From positions 3,886,501-3,950,500 of the forward strand of contig NZ_LR813084.1 of the NCBI RefSeq assembly GCF_903815225.1: DNA of 64,000 nucleotides, in the 5' to 3' direction. Each line of letters begins with the position of its first letter. Position 1 is the first letter of the stretch. This DNA is from Delftia tsuruhatensis (GTDB taxonomy: Bacteria > Pseudomonadota > Gammaproteobacteria > Burkholderiales > Burkholderiaceae_C). Both the position numbers and the translations under genes were made by a program. Below are positions 1-9,677 of the stretch, piece after piece. A model generated the notes under the pieces. It saw only the letters and a program-made list of their open reading frames with translations, did no database searches and was not told the DNA's origin.

Positions 1-2395
1 GGTCCCGGTCGGGAACGCCGTACTTGGCGGCATACCACAGAGGCCCTTTGAGGAAGCTGCCTGCATCGCCCACATTGGCAGGCGTGAAGCTGCGTGTAGC
101 CGTGAGCCCCAGGTTCGCACACGCAGGGTCCGAGATGCGTTCCCGGCAGTAGCCAGGGTCGCGATTGGGCGGGGTGTTGTAGGCGTAGTAGGCCGAAGCG
201 GTGTCTTTGTCACGTACTTCCAGGTACATGCCGTCCTTGGTGGTACCCGAGATCACATAGCCCATGTGCTGGCCTAGGCCGCCAGCCGCGTACTCGGACA
301 CCATGTCGATCTTCACCTTGCCATCTGCCTGCAGTGCGACGGTATAGCGGGCGATGGCATCCATATCATGGTCGGCTCCCTGTTCCACGTCCTCGTAGTT
401 GATGCGAAACTCCGCATAGGGCCGTCCACCGTTGATGGAGGGATCGGCATCCGCCTTGCCCGTATTGGCGATGCTGGCCACGTAGTAGTCGACGATCTGG
501 TTGGTAGGCGTGAAAACTGCATTGTTCACGGAGCTGCCACCCGCGCTGCCGGAGACCGTCTTTGCGAACGGTGCGATGGTCACAAAGCGGTTCGCCCCCA
601 CCGGAAAGCGTATTTCCGGCAATGGCGAGGCAATGGCGACTGAGTAGGTTCTCAGCGCGCTCCTGCCCTCGCTGTTGCCGAATATGGCGTTGCTGGCTCC
701 AAAGCGTGCCACGCCGGCCGCATAGTAGGTACCCTCCTTGCTGGGTTCCTCGGGAGACAGACCGCGCGCCCAGGACAGATCGCCAATGGTCTTGACCGAT
801 GGCGCCTGATCGGCATTGTTCGATGCCGACTGGCCGATGAAGAAGTTCCGACCGTGCATGCCTTCGGCTGCCCCGATGGCCGAGACTTCGTTGGAGACAT
901 TGAAACCATTGAGGGCACTGGCGTTGGCGCTGACACTGGCATAACGGCTGCCGGGCAGCTTGCCGTCGTAGGAGGGATTGATGTCGCTGAGCACCGTCAT
1001 CACGGGGCGGGCGCAGTGCTGGTAGCCCCCACCGCCCTCGGCCTTGCTCTTGTAGGGTGGCTCCCAGACCGGTCTGGACAGGCCCAGCGTGGCATCCTTG
1101 GACGACCCGCTTGCGTAGTCATAGATGCCGAGCGCCTGGGCAGCGCCGCTGAAGTAGCGCATGGTCTCGAACATCATTTCGCCGATCGGGTTGCCCCACA
1201 TGGCGCAGTCCGATGGCCTGGAAAGCGAACTGATGGAGCCAGACGTGATCCAGCCACAAGCTCCATAGTTGGTGCCGTTGTAGCCGATCAGACGCTGTCG
1301 GTCGATGTTGGCGACCACGCCATTGACACCTGACTTGAACTGGCCCGTCTGAGGATCCACCTCCTCCGCGAAATTACTGATGTTGCGGCGCAGAACGCCG
1401 CCGGAAATGTTCTTCTCATACGATCCCGTGAGCAGACCGAAGTACATCTTCGCGTTTTCACCAAAGTCGTGCAGCAGGCCCGTAGGCTTGTAGACCGTCT
1501 TGCCTCCATTGGGATAGGCTTTGCAAGTGGCCTCACGCAACTGAGCATTGGTGCTGGAGCAGGCTTGCACACGCAGGTTGTAGTCCGTGATCCTGCTGCT
1601 GCCCCGGATGCAGGAATTGGCGGTCTTGCCGTTGCAGTTGTTCTGGCCGGCATTGCCCTCCTGGGACACCCAATCCCAGATCTGGAAGGAGGAGTCATTG
1701 AGCACCCGCAGTTGCGGGATGACGTTGGCAGCCTCGCTCAATGTCGTCACCGCGAACAAATGGCGCGTACCGGAGGCGGGCCGGCCCAGCGGCGCATAGT
1801 CCGAGATGCTGTACACCTTGCCATCGCGCACGGGGTCATAGGCCTTGCCCCAGGTATGTGCGTCCCTGGGCACATAGGCGGCCTGCAGCACGGTGCGCGA
1901 AGCCGTGTCCTCCACACGCATGCCGCCGTACAGCACACGACGGATGGCGTCCATGCGCGAGGTGCCCAGGTAGTTCAGGAAGTCGCCGCTCCAGCTGTTG
2001 GAGCATTTTTTCTTCCTGTTGCCCGTGGCAGGCTGTGACGGCGTGAAGACGCCGCCCGAATAGTCATAGCAGACGTTGCTGTTGAAGTAGCCGTAGTAGT
2101 CGATCTGGTCGGGCTTGTACCCCACCTCGATCACGCCGTCGCCATCGAGGTCGGAGGCGTCGTTGTACGCCTCGTAGTACAGCTTGTGATCACGCCCCAT
2201 CACCAGCATGTTCAGGGGGGCCAGGGCCTGGTTCACGAACAGCGGCGTCTGCGAAAGCACGGTATCCGCACTGCCCAGCGCCAAGGCCGGTGCACTGCCC
2301 GCCGCGAGCAGGCAGGCCCAAAGCGCCAGCCTCCCTTCCGCATGCATGCCCGGCATTGTGCCGTTTCCCTGCTTCGCGTTGTCAACGCAAGTCAT
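1..2395 (-). CDS. pilY1: PilY1-type type IV pilus tip/biogenesis protein, partial (C-terminus beyond window edge)
   Basis: The open frame runs from an ATG at 2395 to the window edge with no stop, so about 798 codons are seen and the C-terminal beta-propeller half is missing. A GAGGGAG Shine-Dalgarno site lies just upstream of the ATG. A hydrophobic export signal covers roughly residues 22-40 and ends in an Ala-rich site. The body has PilC/PilY1-like features: an acidic Asp-rich loop (DLDGDGVIEVGY, about residues 75-86), many Tyr/Asn-rich segments and paired cysteines. It is the last visible gene of the fimT-pilV-pilW-pilX-pilY1 order typical of Pseudomonas and Comamonadaceae. PilY1 proteins act at the pilus tip or outer membrane in adhesion, pilus extension and surface sensing. 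The family call is from length, leader and context; the propeller and calcium site cannot be checked here. Confidence 0.88.
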   Translation of the reverse strand, partial: MTCVDNAKQGNGTMPGMHAEGRLALWACLLAAGSAPALALGSADTVLSQTPLFVNQALAPLNMLVMGRDHKLYYEAYNDASDLDGDGVIEVGYKPDQIDYYGYFNSNVCYDYSGGVFTPSQPATGNRKKKCSNSWSGDFLNYLGTSRMDAIRRVLYGGMRVEDTASRTVLQAAYVPRDAHTWGKAYDPVRDGKVYSISDYAPLGRPASGTRHLFAVTTLSEAANVIPQLRVLNDSSFQIWDWVSQEGNAGQNNCNGKTANSCIRGSSRITDYNLRVQACSSTNAQLREATCKAYPNGGKTVYKPTGLLHDFGENAKMYFGLLTGSYEKNISGGVLRRNISNFAEEVDPQTGQFKSGVNGVVANIDRQRLIGYNGTNYGACGWITSGSISSLSRPSDCAMWGNPIGEMMFETMRYFSGAAQALGIYDYASGSSKDATLGLSRPVWEPPYKSKAEGGGGYQHCARPVMTVLSDINPSYDGKLPGSRYASVSANASALNGFNVSNEVSAIGAAEGMHGRNFFIGQSASNNADQAPSVKTIGDLSWARGLSPEEPSKEGTYYAAGVARFGASNAIFGNSEGRSALRTYSVAIASPLPEIRFPVGANRFVTIAPFAKTVSGSAGGSSVNNAVFTPTNQIVDYYVASIANTGKADADPSINGGRPYAEFRINYEDVEQGADHDMDAIARYTVALQADGKVKIDMVSEYAAGGLGQHMGYVISGTTKDGMYLEVRDKDTASAYYAYNTPPNRDPGYCRERISDPACANLGLTATRSFTPANVGDAGSFLKGPLWYAAKYGVPDRD

Positions 2396-2407
2396 GATGC
2401 TCTCCCT

Positions 2408-2998
2408 CTATTTGATGAACATGTTGACGCTGGATCTCAGACACAGTGCGTCAGCGCCGCAGGCCTGCGCCTGAGCCTTCTCCGTGGCCTGGGCGTTGAT
2501 CTCATAGAAGTCCGTGCACCCCGTGGCAGGAACATCCAGTGCGGATGTCGCACTGCCCGACTTGGGGCAGGCCGTCGTGATGTAGCGCGGATACCAGTAC
2601 CCGTCTGGCTGCCGAAAACCTGCGGCCTTGGCCTTGGTCGTCATGAAGTCCGTGTTCAGCCCTATCGGATCCGCCCGTGCATCGGACACGAAGCAGGGGA
2701 TGCCGCTGCCCTGGGCCACCGGCGTATCGGCGCCATTGCAGGGCTTGAGTGCCACGGCATGCGCCAGCAGCAGGCGCTCGCCTTCGCGCAAACTGCCGTC
2801 CGCGGTTTCGTACAGTCGCTGGTTCTCCACCATGTTGGCCGCGATCCGCGCCTCCATCGTGACCACCCGCATTCCGACCACCGCCAGCAAAAGCACCAGC
2901 AGCAGCATGATCATGGACACCAGCAACGCATTTCCGCGCTGACGCAAGGGCATGGCAGACACCGCGCAGTGGTGCTTTGGTGGCATGGGTAGGGTCAT
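2408..2998 (-). CDS. pilX: PilX-like minor pilin
   Basis: A 196-residue protein with a short N-terminal region followed by one strongly hydrophobic helix (about residues 22-45: NALLVSMIMLLLVLLLAVVG), then the acidic-hydrophilic stretch typical of PilX (RIAANMVENQRLYETAD). The prepilin-like N-terminal segment and lollipop layout suit a minor pilin of the pilus-tip priming complex in the inner membrane. The ATG at 2998 overlaps the stop of the upstream pilW-like gene in an ATGA arrangement, which fixes this start over a longer in-frame extension and implies translational coupling. The C-terminal half has several cysteines, as in other minor pilins. Family level is confident; the exact PilX assignment rests on operon order. 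Confidence 0.82.
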   Translation of the reverse strand: MTLPMPPKHHCAVSAMPLRQRGNALLVSMIMLLLVLLLAVVGMRVVTMEARIAANMVENQRLYETADGSLREGERLLLAHAVALKPCNGADTPVAQGSGIPCFVSDARADPIGLNTDFMTTKAKAAGFRQPDGYWYPRYITTACPKSGSATSALDVPATGCTDFYEINAQATEKAQAQACGADALCLRSSVNMFIK

Positions 2999-3807
2999 GG
3001 CATCAGGTTCCTCAGGCTGAGAGTGCCCGTGGCCAGTTGCAGCAGCTGGCCGGCATTGGCATCGCACCGGGCGGTGTCACCGCCCAGCGCGGCCCAGCGA
3101 TCGCAGACGGTGGACGACATGCCCTGCGTGACCTTGCCCGAGCTTTCCAGCAAGATCGCATAGCGCAGGGAACGGACCGACTCCTTCGCCTCCGGCAGCG
3201 TGGCCAGGAAGGCATCCACCCGCCGTATCGCGCCAGGGCTTGTCTGCTGATCGACCCCGAACTCGAAATGCACCGCGCGCACGCCATCCACCAGCGGCAC
3301 CGCCTGCTGCACCGCCTTGCAGACCAGCGTGCTGTTTTCGATGGTGTATTTCTCAACGAACATTCCTGCGCCCACCGCCGGAGCAGGGGCAGGTGACGGC
3401 GCGTCATAGGGGCCGGCGCCCCCCAGGTTGGCAGGCGTGCCGGCGCAGTCGGTTTCCGCCGTATCACGGGGCTGAAAGCGCATGCAGATCGTTTGCAGGT
3501 CGACCGCATAAAACGCCTGGCCCTGGCCAAACTGGCAGCCATTGGGGTACGGCACGGGATCTGCTGGGAATGCATCCAGGAGAGACTGCGCGGGATCTCT
3601 TCTGTAGCCCGCCTTGGAGAATTCGGCGTCCAGCGCTGCCAGGGCCTGCCGGCTGTTGCCCAGGTTCTCGCTCTGCCCCACGCGAAAGACCAGGCTGGAC
3701 AGCCCTTGCATATAGATCGTGGTGGCGATGAGCACGATGAACAGACCAATGGCCAGAGCCACCATGAGCTCCACCAGAGTCAGGCCTGCCTGCGGCGCCA
3801 TGGGCAT
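2995..3807 (-). CDS. pilW: PilW-like minor pilin
   Basis: About 270 residues with a class III prepilin signal: a short leader ending in Gly followed by LTLVELMVALAIGLF, which includes the conserved Glu at position +5. PilD-type peptidase would cut and N-methylate here. The ATG at 3807 has an AGAGG-like ribosome site and lies just after the stop of pilV; a longer in-frame start at 3888 would overlap pilV and give an atypically long leader. The rest is a Cys-containing globular domain (for example GCQFGQ and STVCDRW). It belongs to the minor pilin set that primes pilus assembly and carries PilY1. Confidence 0.83.
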   Translation of the reverse strand: MPMAPQAGLTLVELMVALAIGLFIVLIATTIYMQGLSSLVFRVGQSENLGNSRQALAALDAEFSKAGYRRDPAQSLLDAFPADPVPYPNGCQFGQGQAFYAVDLQTICMRFQPRDTAETDCAGTPANLGGAGPYDAPSPAPAPAVGAGMFVEKYTIENSTLVCKAVQQAVPLVDGVRAVHFEFGVDQQTSPGAIRRVDAFLATLPEAKESVRSLRYAILLESSGKVTQGMSSTVCDRWAALGGDTARCDANAGQLLQLATGTLSLRNLMP

Positions 3808-3838
3808 GGGACATGACCTCTGCTTGCCCGGCGGCGGC

Positions 3839-4387
3839 TCAAAGCCGGGATCGCAGCGTGAATGCACAAAATTCATTGTCGGTTCCATCCAGGCATTGCC
3901 CCTTCTTCACGGGCCAGGCGACCGTCACCGTCACTACGCCACTGGCATCCGCATTCACGGTGAAGGAGTCGGTGATCCGGTCCGCGGTCAACTCAGGCAC
4001 CAGTTGCCTGGCACGCTCGCCCCAGCAGGCCAGGCGCTGAGAGGGCTCCACGGGCAGGGGCAGGCATGTGGCAGGTGCGGCAGGCAAGGCACTACCCGCC
4101 ACCTTCTCGTAACCCGCCAACTGGTCGACCGGCAAGCCCTTGGCGTTCAAGACCTTGGCCGTATCCCCACGCATGGTCTCCAGCAGTTCGGTGGCGAGCA
4201 TGGACGCCATCTGACGTCGCTCGGTATCCACGGTGAATTCAATGGAACGCATATGGACGCGCACTGCACCCAAAAGCCCCACGGCCACAAGCAAGACGGC
4301 CACCAGCACCTCGACAAGGCCCACACCGCTTTGCCTGCCGGACCATGAGTGGACCTGCATCGGCGTCCCTTTTGACGGAGTAAGCAT
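3839..4387 (-). CDS. pilV: PilV-like minor pilin
   Basis: A 182-residue prepilin. The leader ends in a Gly pair context and is followed by the hydrophobic helix VGLVEVLVAVLLVAVGLLG with the expected Glu, then the ERRQMASMLATELLETMRG segment typical of PilV proteins. The ATG at 4387 overlaps the TGA of the preceding fimT/gspH-like gene (ATGA), which decides the start over a longer frame to 4453. The product is expected in the inner membrane and pilus-tip complex with PilW, PilX and FimT. Its C-terminus ends 32 bases before the chosen pilW start. Confidence 0.83.
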   Translation of the reverse strand: MLTPSKGTPMQVHSWSGRQSGVGLVEVLVAVLLVAVGLLGAVRVHMRSIEFTVDTERRQMASMLATELLETMRGDTAKVLNAKGLPVDQLAGYEKVAGSALPAAPATCLPLPVEPSQRLACWGERARQLVPELTADRITDSFTVNADASGVVTVTVAWPVKKGQCLDGTDNEFCAFTLRSRL

Positions 4388-4935
4388 CAGCAGCTCCCGC
4401 CAGCAGGCAGTTTTTGCTGACGCACCACGCCCGAGCGCGTCACGCTCAGACAATGCATGCGCGTGGCATCGGGCGCGGTAACCGCCAGCGTGTATGGCGT
4501 GCTGGCCCCGGAGACCAGCTTGGCAGAGCCTGTCGTCTCGAACTTGACGCCCTGGGTTGAGTCGCCGGTCGGCAATACCGTCACCGCCGCAGGTACCTGC
4601 GCCTCACGCAGCAATTGCAGACCCGCCCGCGCGGTCCAGGCCCGCCCCATGCCTGTAAAGCTGCTTTCCACGCGCCGGTACACAGCTTCGGAGCGAGCGA
4701 ACTGCAGCAACGACTGCAACTCCTGCGCGGCCGAATCGACGCGCTGATTGGCGATCTGCGCCGTGAACGAAGGAGCAGCCAGAGCGGCCAAAATGGCAGC
4801 CAAGGCCAGCACGACCATCATCTCTATCAGGGTGAAGCCGAGTGCCTGCCGGACCCTGACAAGCTCCCCCGATGCCAAGCGAAATCGCCCGCTGCAAACG
4901 AGGTATCCATCATGCGAAAAACCAGCTGTGACCAT
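4387..4935 (-). CDS. fimT: FimT/GspH-type pseudopilin, first gene of the pilus operon
   Basis: About 182 residues with the prepilin signature G|FTLIEMMVVLALAAILAALA, followed by the GspH/FimT pattern (QIANQRVDSAAQELQSLLQFARSEAVYRR) and a C-terminal region with two Cys. The annotated ATG gives a leader of about 33 residues, long for a prepilin; a TTG further in (preceding ASGELVRVRQALG) would give a more usual leader, so the start is uncertain. It is the first gene of the five-gene minor pilin operon and overlaps pilV by four bases. A weak promoter candidate lies in the AT-rich stretch upstream. Confidence 0.82.
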   Translation of the reverse strand: MVTAGFSHDGYLVCSGRFRLASGELVRVRQALGFTLIEMMVVLALAAILAALAAPSFTAQIANQRVDSAAQELQSLLQFARSEAVYRRVESSFTGMGRAWTARAGLQLLREAQVPAAVTVLPTGDSTQGVKFETTGSAKLVSGASTPYTLAVTAPDATRMHCLSVTRSGVVRQQKLPAGGSC

Positions 4936-5023
4936 GCCAAGCCTGCATCTTGTTGGGGAAAACTCAAGCGATGCGGACCATCACAGTCACATCAATAGTT
5001 ATTTTGCATCGAAATCATGCACA

Positions 5024-5052
5024 AATAAACAATATCTATCATTCATTGACAA
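5024..5052 (-). promoter_or_regulatory. Candidate sigma70 promoter for the minor pilin operon
   Basis: On the minus strand TTGTCA (5047-5052) is followed after 17 bases by TTTATT (5024-5029), about 90 bases upstream of fimT. The surrounding 4980-5060 is clearly AT-rich against a GC-rich background. The -10 is weak, so this is only a candidate. Confidence 0.3.
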
Positions 5053-5225
5053 TTGCATACCTGGCTTGCTCTTGGCCGGCAGGTCTTGTGCTACCAGGCA
5101 CAGTTGCGGAGATCGATGCCATCGCCGACGGAGCCGGAGTCGAGCGGCAGGCCTTGCACCTGCCCATACCGCACCGCCACAAGCCTGCCTGCCGATGGCA
5201 AACACAGTCCCCGTGGCGCCCGGAT

Positions 5226-8200
5226 TCACTGCGGCTGGCCGATGGCCAGCGAGGGGGTCCAGCAGGTCGTGCGGTTGCGGCCCGTGTGCTTGGAGTGGTA
5301 CATGGCTGCGTCAGCGCGCTCCAGGCAGCGCGTGACGGAGCCGTCGCCCATCGCCAGGGCGCAGATGCCCAGGCTCACCGTGAAGCGGATGGGCGGGTGC
5401 CCCGGCACCGTGACCGACAGTTGCTGCACGGCCAGCCGCAGGGCCTCTGCACGCTGCACCGAGGTCTTCTCATCCGCACCCGCCAGCAGCACGGCGAACT
5501 CTTCGCCGCCCAGGCGCCCCAGCAAATCATCCTTGCGCAGTTGCCTGGATACCGTGGCGACCAGTTGCTTGAGCACCTCGTCGCCCACCGCATGCCCATG
5601 GGTGTCGTTGACGCGCTTGAAGTGGTCTATGTCCAGCATGATCAGTGAACAGGCACTTCCCATTCCCATCCGCAGGCGCTCCAGTTCCGCCTCCATGCGT
5701 TCCATGAAGGCACGGCGGTTGCGTGCCCCCGTCAGTGGGTCGGTGGAGGCCAGTGCCTCCAGTTGCGATTCGCGCTGCTTGTAGTCCGTGACGTCATGCA
5801 ATACCCAGCACTGCCCCAGCAGGCGTGAGTCCTTGCGCAAGGGCAACTGCTCCGTCTCGATATGCCGGCCATCGGGCAACGCGTGGACGGTACGGTGGTA
5901 TTGCCGTGCCGGGTACGGGCCCGGCCCGGCCTGTGCCTCAACCGCCTGCGCGACGGCCGCCGGCAGGTAGCGGGCGAGCGCCTGCACGGGTTCGCCCACC
6001 AGGGCCCGCGCAGCCATGGGAAGCCCCAGCACGGACACCAGCATCTGGTTGGTGGCCACTATGCGCTGGCCGGCCGCATCGGTCACCAGCAGGCCCGAGG
6101 GGAAGCGCTCGATGACGGCCTCCATGCGCTGCTGCACCTGGGCCAGCTCGGTCTCTGCCCTGTGGCGGGCGTCCACATCGAACAGCGTCCAGATCACGTT
6201 GCCGTCTGGGTCCTGCGGATCCAGAAGCACCCCCTGCATGTCGCACCAGCGCAGCGATCCGTCGTGTGTGCGCAAAGCCCATTCGGTACGCACGGCACCG
6301 TCCATCCTGAGCAGCTTGTACAGCTCCGCGAAGCTCTCGAAGCTGACATCGCTGGCATGCAGTTCGCTGAAAGACCGCAGCGGCTGCATCCTGCCAGCAG
6401 GTATGCCGAAGTAGGCGGCGGCCCGTTCGTTGGCGTAGACGATCTCCCTGCGTGGACTGGCCATCAGCACCAGTGCACTGCCCCGGTCCAGCAGGGCGCT
6501 GACCATTCGCGTCTGCTCCACCCGCTCGTGGATATCGGTATGCGTTCCCATCATGCGCAGGGGGTGACCGTCCCGATCGCGCTGGGTGACCTCCCCGCGC
6601 GACTCGACCCAGCGCCAGTGTCCGTCGGCCTGCCGCAAGCGCATCTCCACCCGGAACTCCGTGCCCTGCCGCAGGTGCTGCTCAAGACTGTCCTGCACGC
6701 GCTGCCGGTCCAGCGGGTGCAGGCGGGCGATGAAGTCCGCCAGGCTGAAGGTGCCCAGGGACTGCTGCGGCAGGCCCAGCATCTCGTGACAGCGGCCATC
6801 CCACAGGACGCAGTCCTTGGCACAGTCCCACTGCCACATGCCGTCGCGCACCGCACCGATGGTCAGACGCAGCCGCTCTTCACTTTGGCGCAATGCCTGT
6901 TGCAGCGCCTCATCCTGCGTCACGTCCAGAATATGGCCATGCCAGACCACCGTGCCGTCGCTTTCCCTTTGCGGGCGGGCATGGCCGTGCAACCAGTGCA
7001 CCACCCCGTCGGTGCAGTTGACGCGATACCGGTGGGCCCAATGGCCCTGGGCGCCTATGGCCTGCGCGATGGAGGCCGTCAGTGCCGACAGGTCGTCGGC
7101 GTGCACACGCTGCGCCAGGCTTGCAAGGTCGGCGTTCTTTCCCGATGGGTCCAGGCAGTGCATGGCGTAGAAGCCCGGGTTGGCGAAAGGCAGGGCGTGG
7201 CGGCCCTTGCTGTCCACGCTGAACTGGAACAGGCCGCCAGGCACCTCCTGGGCCAGGTCCATGAAGCGCCGCTCGTTTTGCTTGCGCTGCTCCTCCTCGC
7301 GCCCGCGCTGGCGGGCCAGCCAGGCGGTCAACAGCCCCCCCAGAAAGATCACCGCCGTGCCCAGCGCATTGCGCCACACACTGTGCCGGACGGCCTCGTC
7401 CAGCGGTCCCTGGATGGACTGGCGATCCAGTCCCATGCTGACCACCAGCGGGAATCCGCTCACGCGGCTCCAGGCATACATGCGCCACAGGCCATCCGGG
7501 CCCGCCTGTGCCTCATAGGTGCCATGGGATCGCCGGCCGGTGAACAGCGCCAGCCGCTGTTCGGGCACCTTGCCCCCCAGGACCGTGTCCTGCGATTGCG
7601 AGCGGGCAAGATAGGTGCCGTCCTCGCGCAGCAGCATGATCACATCGCGCTGGTTCTCGACGATGGCACGCAACTGCTGCGAGATGTACCGTGGAGACAG
7701 CGACAGCACCAACACCCCGGAGAACTTGCCCTCATGGTGCAGGGCTCGGCTGAGCTGGATGCTCCATTGGCCGGAGACGCGGCCTTGCACGGGGCTGCCC
7801 ACGAAAAGCCCCTTGGCCGCTCCCGTCAAATGCGCCTGGAAGTGTTCGCGGTCCAGGATGGAGATCGCCGGCCCGGCGACCTGCGCCATGTCCAGGCTGG
7901 AGTACACCACGCGCCCCTGCGCATCGGCCACCGACAGTTGCACGATCGTGCCTGATGGATAGGTGTCCTGCACGCTGGCCACGGCACGGTGGAAAGCATC
8001 CCTGTCCCCCGATTCGTAGTCGCCTGCGATGTCCCGCAGCGTGTAGTCCAGGCCGGTGAGCATCGCGCCGACCTGCTCCGACACGGCCCGCGACGTCTGG
8101 GCCACGCGCAACCAGGCCTGCTCCCGGGTATAGCGCTGGATGTACCTGTGGCTGTCCAGAAGGACCATCCAGTAGGCGCACGCAGCGATCACCATGAGGC

Positions 8201-8420
8201 ACAGGCCCACGATGATCGCCAGCGATGTGCGGTTGGAAGAAGATACGCGGCTGGCGGAGGTACGGGGATCAGTAGCAGACAAGGGTGTACAGGCACAAAA
8301 AGGGAAGACATTGCCGAACAAGGTGGAGGCAGCCGGACAACGCGGCACGGCTCGGGCCCATCCTGTCGGAAAAGGGAGGCAGCAGACATGCGTCAGCCAG
8401 GGCCACAGCCTGGCGCCCAC
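5226..8420 (-). CDS. Membrane diguanylate cyclase with Cache-type sensor, several PAS domains and GGDEF
   Basis: Up to 1064 residues. A transmembrane helix at about 66-88 is followed by a periplasmic Cache/dCache-like sensor region (about 95-340), a second helix (about 345-370), three to four PAS/PAC modules (about 385-880; PAC-like endings before 'DVTQDE', 'HTDIHERV' and 'DVTDYKQR') and a C-terminal GGDEF domain. The active loop reads GGEEF, preceded five residues earlier by RKDD, which fits an inhibitory I-site (RxxD). It should make cyclic di-GMP with product inhibition, in response to an external ligand. The GTG at 8420 overlaps the end of the upstream HD-GYP gene by 28 bases; internal TTG starts would shorten the odd cysteine-rich cytoplasmic tail, so the start is uncertain. 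Last gene of the cheW-mcp-HD-GYP-DGC run. Confidence 0.88.
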   Translation of the reverse strand: MGARLWPWLTHVCCLPFPTGWARAVPRCPAASTLFGNVFPFCACTPLSATDPRTSASRVSSSNRTSLAIIVGLCLMVIAACAYWMVLLDSHRYIQRYTREQAWLRVAQTSRAVSEQVGAMLTGLDYTLRDIAGDYESGDRDAFHRAVASVQDTYPSGTIVQLSVADAQGRVVYSSLDMAQVAGPAISILDREHFQAHLTGAAKGLFVGSPVQGRVSGQWSIQLSRALHHEGKFSGVLVLSLSPRYISQQLRAIVENQRDVIMLLREDGTYLARSQSQDTVLGGKVPEQRLALFTGRRSHGTYEAQAGPDGLWRMYAWSRVSGFPLVVSMGLDRQSIQGPLDEAVRHSVWRNALGTAVIFLGGLLTAWLARQRGREEEQRKQNERRFMDLAQEVPGGLFQFSVDSKGRHALPFANPGFYAMHCLDPSGKNADLASLAQRVHADDLSALTASIAQAIGAQGHWAHRYRVNCTDGVVHWLHGHARPQRESDGTVVWHGHILDVTQDEALQQALRQSEERLRLTIGAVRDGMWQWDCAKDCVLWDGRCHEMLGLPQQSLGTFSLADFIARLHPLDRQRVQDSLEQHLRQGTEFRVEMRLRQADGHWRWVESRGEVTQRDRDGHPLRMMGTHTDIHERVEQTRMVSALLDRGSALVLMASPRREIVYANERAAAYFGIPAGRMQPLRSFSELHASDVSFESFAELYKLLRMDGAVRTEWALRTHDGSLRWCDMQGVLLDPQDPDGNVIWTLFDVDARHRAETELAQVQQRMEAVIERFPSGLLVTDAAGQRIVATNQMLVSVLGLPMAARALVGEPVQALARYLPAAVAQAVEAQAGPGPYPARQYHRTVHALPDGRHIETEQLPLRKDSRLLGQCWVLHDVTDYKQRESQLEALASTDPLTGARNRRAFMERMEAELERLRMGMGSACSLIMLDIDHFKRVNDTHGHAVGDEVLKQLVATVSRQLRKDDLLGRLGGEEFAVLLAGADEKTSVQRAEALRLAVQQLSVTVPGHPPIRFTVSLGICALAMGDGSVTRCLERADAAMYHSKHTGRNRTTCWTPSLAIGQPQ

Positions 8421-9622
8421 AGCGCCAGCAGGTCGGGAAAACGCCAGACGGCCGGGTCTTCACGCCCCACGATCTTGTCGGCGCTGCCGGGATGGGAAAG
8501 ATCGATCACCCTCTCGGGAATCCGCATGCCTGATGCGATGGAGTAGAAGACCTTGACCCGTGGCATGGTGAGCGAGCGCGGCCCTTGGCCGACCACGACA
8601 CCCAGGCGCGCGGAGGCCAGCCGCACCAGCGAGCCCACGGGATAGATGCCGATGCTGCGCACGAAGGCCTGGAATACCTTCGGATCGAAATGCCCTGGCG
8701 CCCACTGCGCCATCCTGTGAATGGACTCGGCAGGGTCCCAGCCGTCCTTGTAGGGGCGGTTCGAGGTGATGGCGTCGTAGACGTCGCACACGGCCCCCAT
8801 TCTGGCGAAAAGAGATATCTGGTCTGCCTGCAGCCGTTCGGGATAGCCGGTTCCATCCATCTTCTCGTGGTGGTGCAGGCAGACGTCCAGCACGGCATCA
8901 TCCACCCGGCTTTGGGCCAGCAGCTCGACGCCCTGGGCCGGGTGGCGCTGGACGATGGAAAACTCGGCTTCGGTAAGCCGGCCCGGCTTGTTCAGCACCT
9001 GGGGCGGCACGGCCATCTTGCCCACATCGTGCAAAAGACCGGCCAGGCCAGCCTGGTGGACCTGGGTGGAGTCCAGCCCCAGTTGTCGCGCCAGGGCGAC
9101 CATCAGCGCGCATACCGCCATGGAGTGCAGGTAGGTGTAGTCATCGGCGGTCTTCAGGCGCGCCAGGCTGATCAGTGCCCCCGGGTTGCGCGCAACCGAA
9201 TCGGAGATCTCCGACACCAGGGCCCGCGCCGTCTGTGTGCTCAGCGCACGGCCCATGCGCGCCTCTTCGAACATGGAGGTCACCGCGTTCCTGGACTGCT
9301 CGCACAACACGGCGGCCTTCTTGAATTCTTCGTCCATGCCGACGCAGTCCGCCCCCTGGGGCAAGGCGTGACCACAGGGCTGCGATGGTGCCACGGGCGC
9401 GCGGGCAATGCGGTCACCTGGGCGCGGCCCGCCGTCCACGTCGCAGCCCCTGGACGTATCGATGCTCAACTGCTCGATCGCGCTGGTGCGCAGCCTCTCC
9501 AGGTCCAGAGGGTCCGTCAGCAGGAACCTGGAGCGCCAGAAGGGATGCTGCATCCAGCCGCCGCGAATGTCGACGATGAACATGCCCAGGCGCAGCTGTT
9601 CCAAGGCGATGGTCTTTTGCAT
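8393..9622 (-). CDS. HD-GYP cyclic di-GMP phosphodiesterase with DUF3391-type N-terminus
   Basis: 409 residues. The N-terminus (LEQLRLGMFIVDI... PFWRSRFLL) matches the DUF3391 region that often precedes HD-GYP. The catalytic part has the HD pair in LLHDVGKMAVP, the following KPGRLTEAEF and the full HHEKMDGTGYP signature, then CDVYDAITSNRPYK. All expected metal-binding residues are present, so it should hydrolyse cyclic di-GMP. It lies between the chemoreceptor (55-base gap) and the diguanylate cyclase (28-base overlap), putting synthesis and breakdown of the same messenger in one transcription unit. Confidence 0.9.
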   Translation of the reverse strand: MQKTIALEQLRLGMFIVDIRGGWMQHPFWRSRFLLTDPLDLERLRTSAIEQLSIDTSRGCDVDGGPRPGDRIARAPVAPSQPCGHALPQGADCVGMDEEFKKAAVLCEQSRNAVTSMFEEARMGRALSTQTARALVSEISDSVARNPGALISLARLKTADDYTYLHSMAVCALMVALARQLGLDSTQVHQAGLAGLLHDVGKMAVPPQVLNKPGRLTEAEFSIVQRHPAQGVELLAQSRVDDAVLDVCLHHHEKMDGTGYPERLQADQISLFARMGAVCDVYDAITSNRPYKDGWDPAESIHRMAQWAPGHFDPKVFQAFVRSIGIYPVGSLVRLASARLGVVVGQGPRSLTMPRVKVFYSIASGMRIPERVIDLSHPGSADKIVGREDPAVWRFPDLLALWAPGCGPG

Positions 9623-9677
9623 GGTCTGGTGTCCCTGAAGGTGGGTGTGCGAAGGCCTGCAGACAGGCGAGGCGGTC

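Noticed and set aside
5862-7955. Long plus-strand open frame (~697 codons) opposite the diguanylate cyclase
   Set aside because: GC-rich antisense shadow; composition is His/Gly/Arg-rich with no family motif, and the minus strand encodes clear PAS and GGDEF domains.
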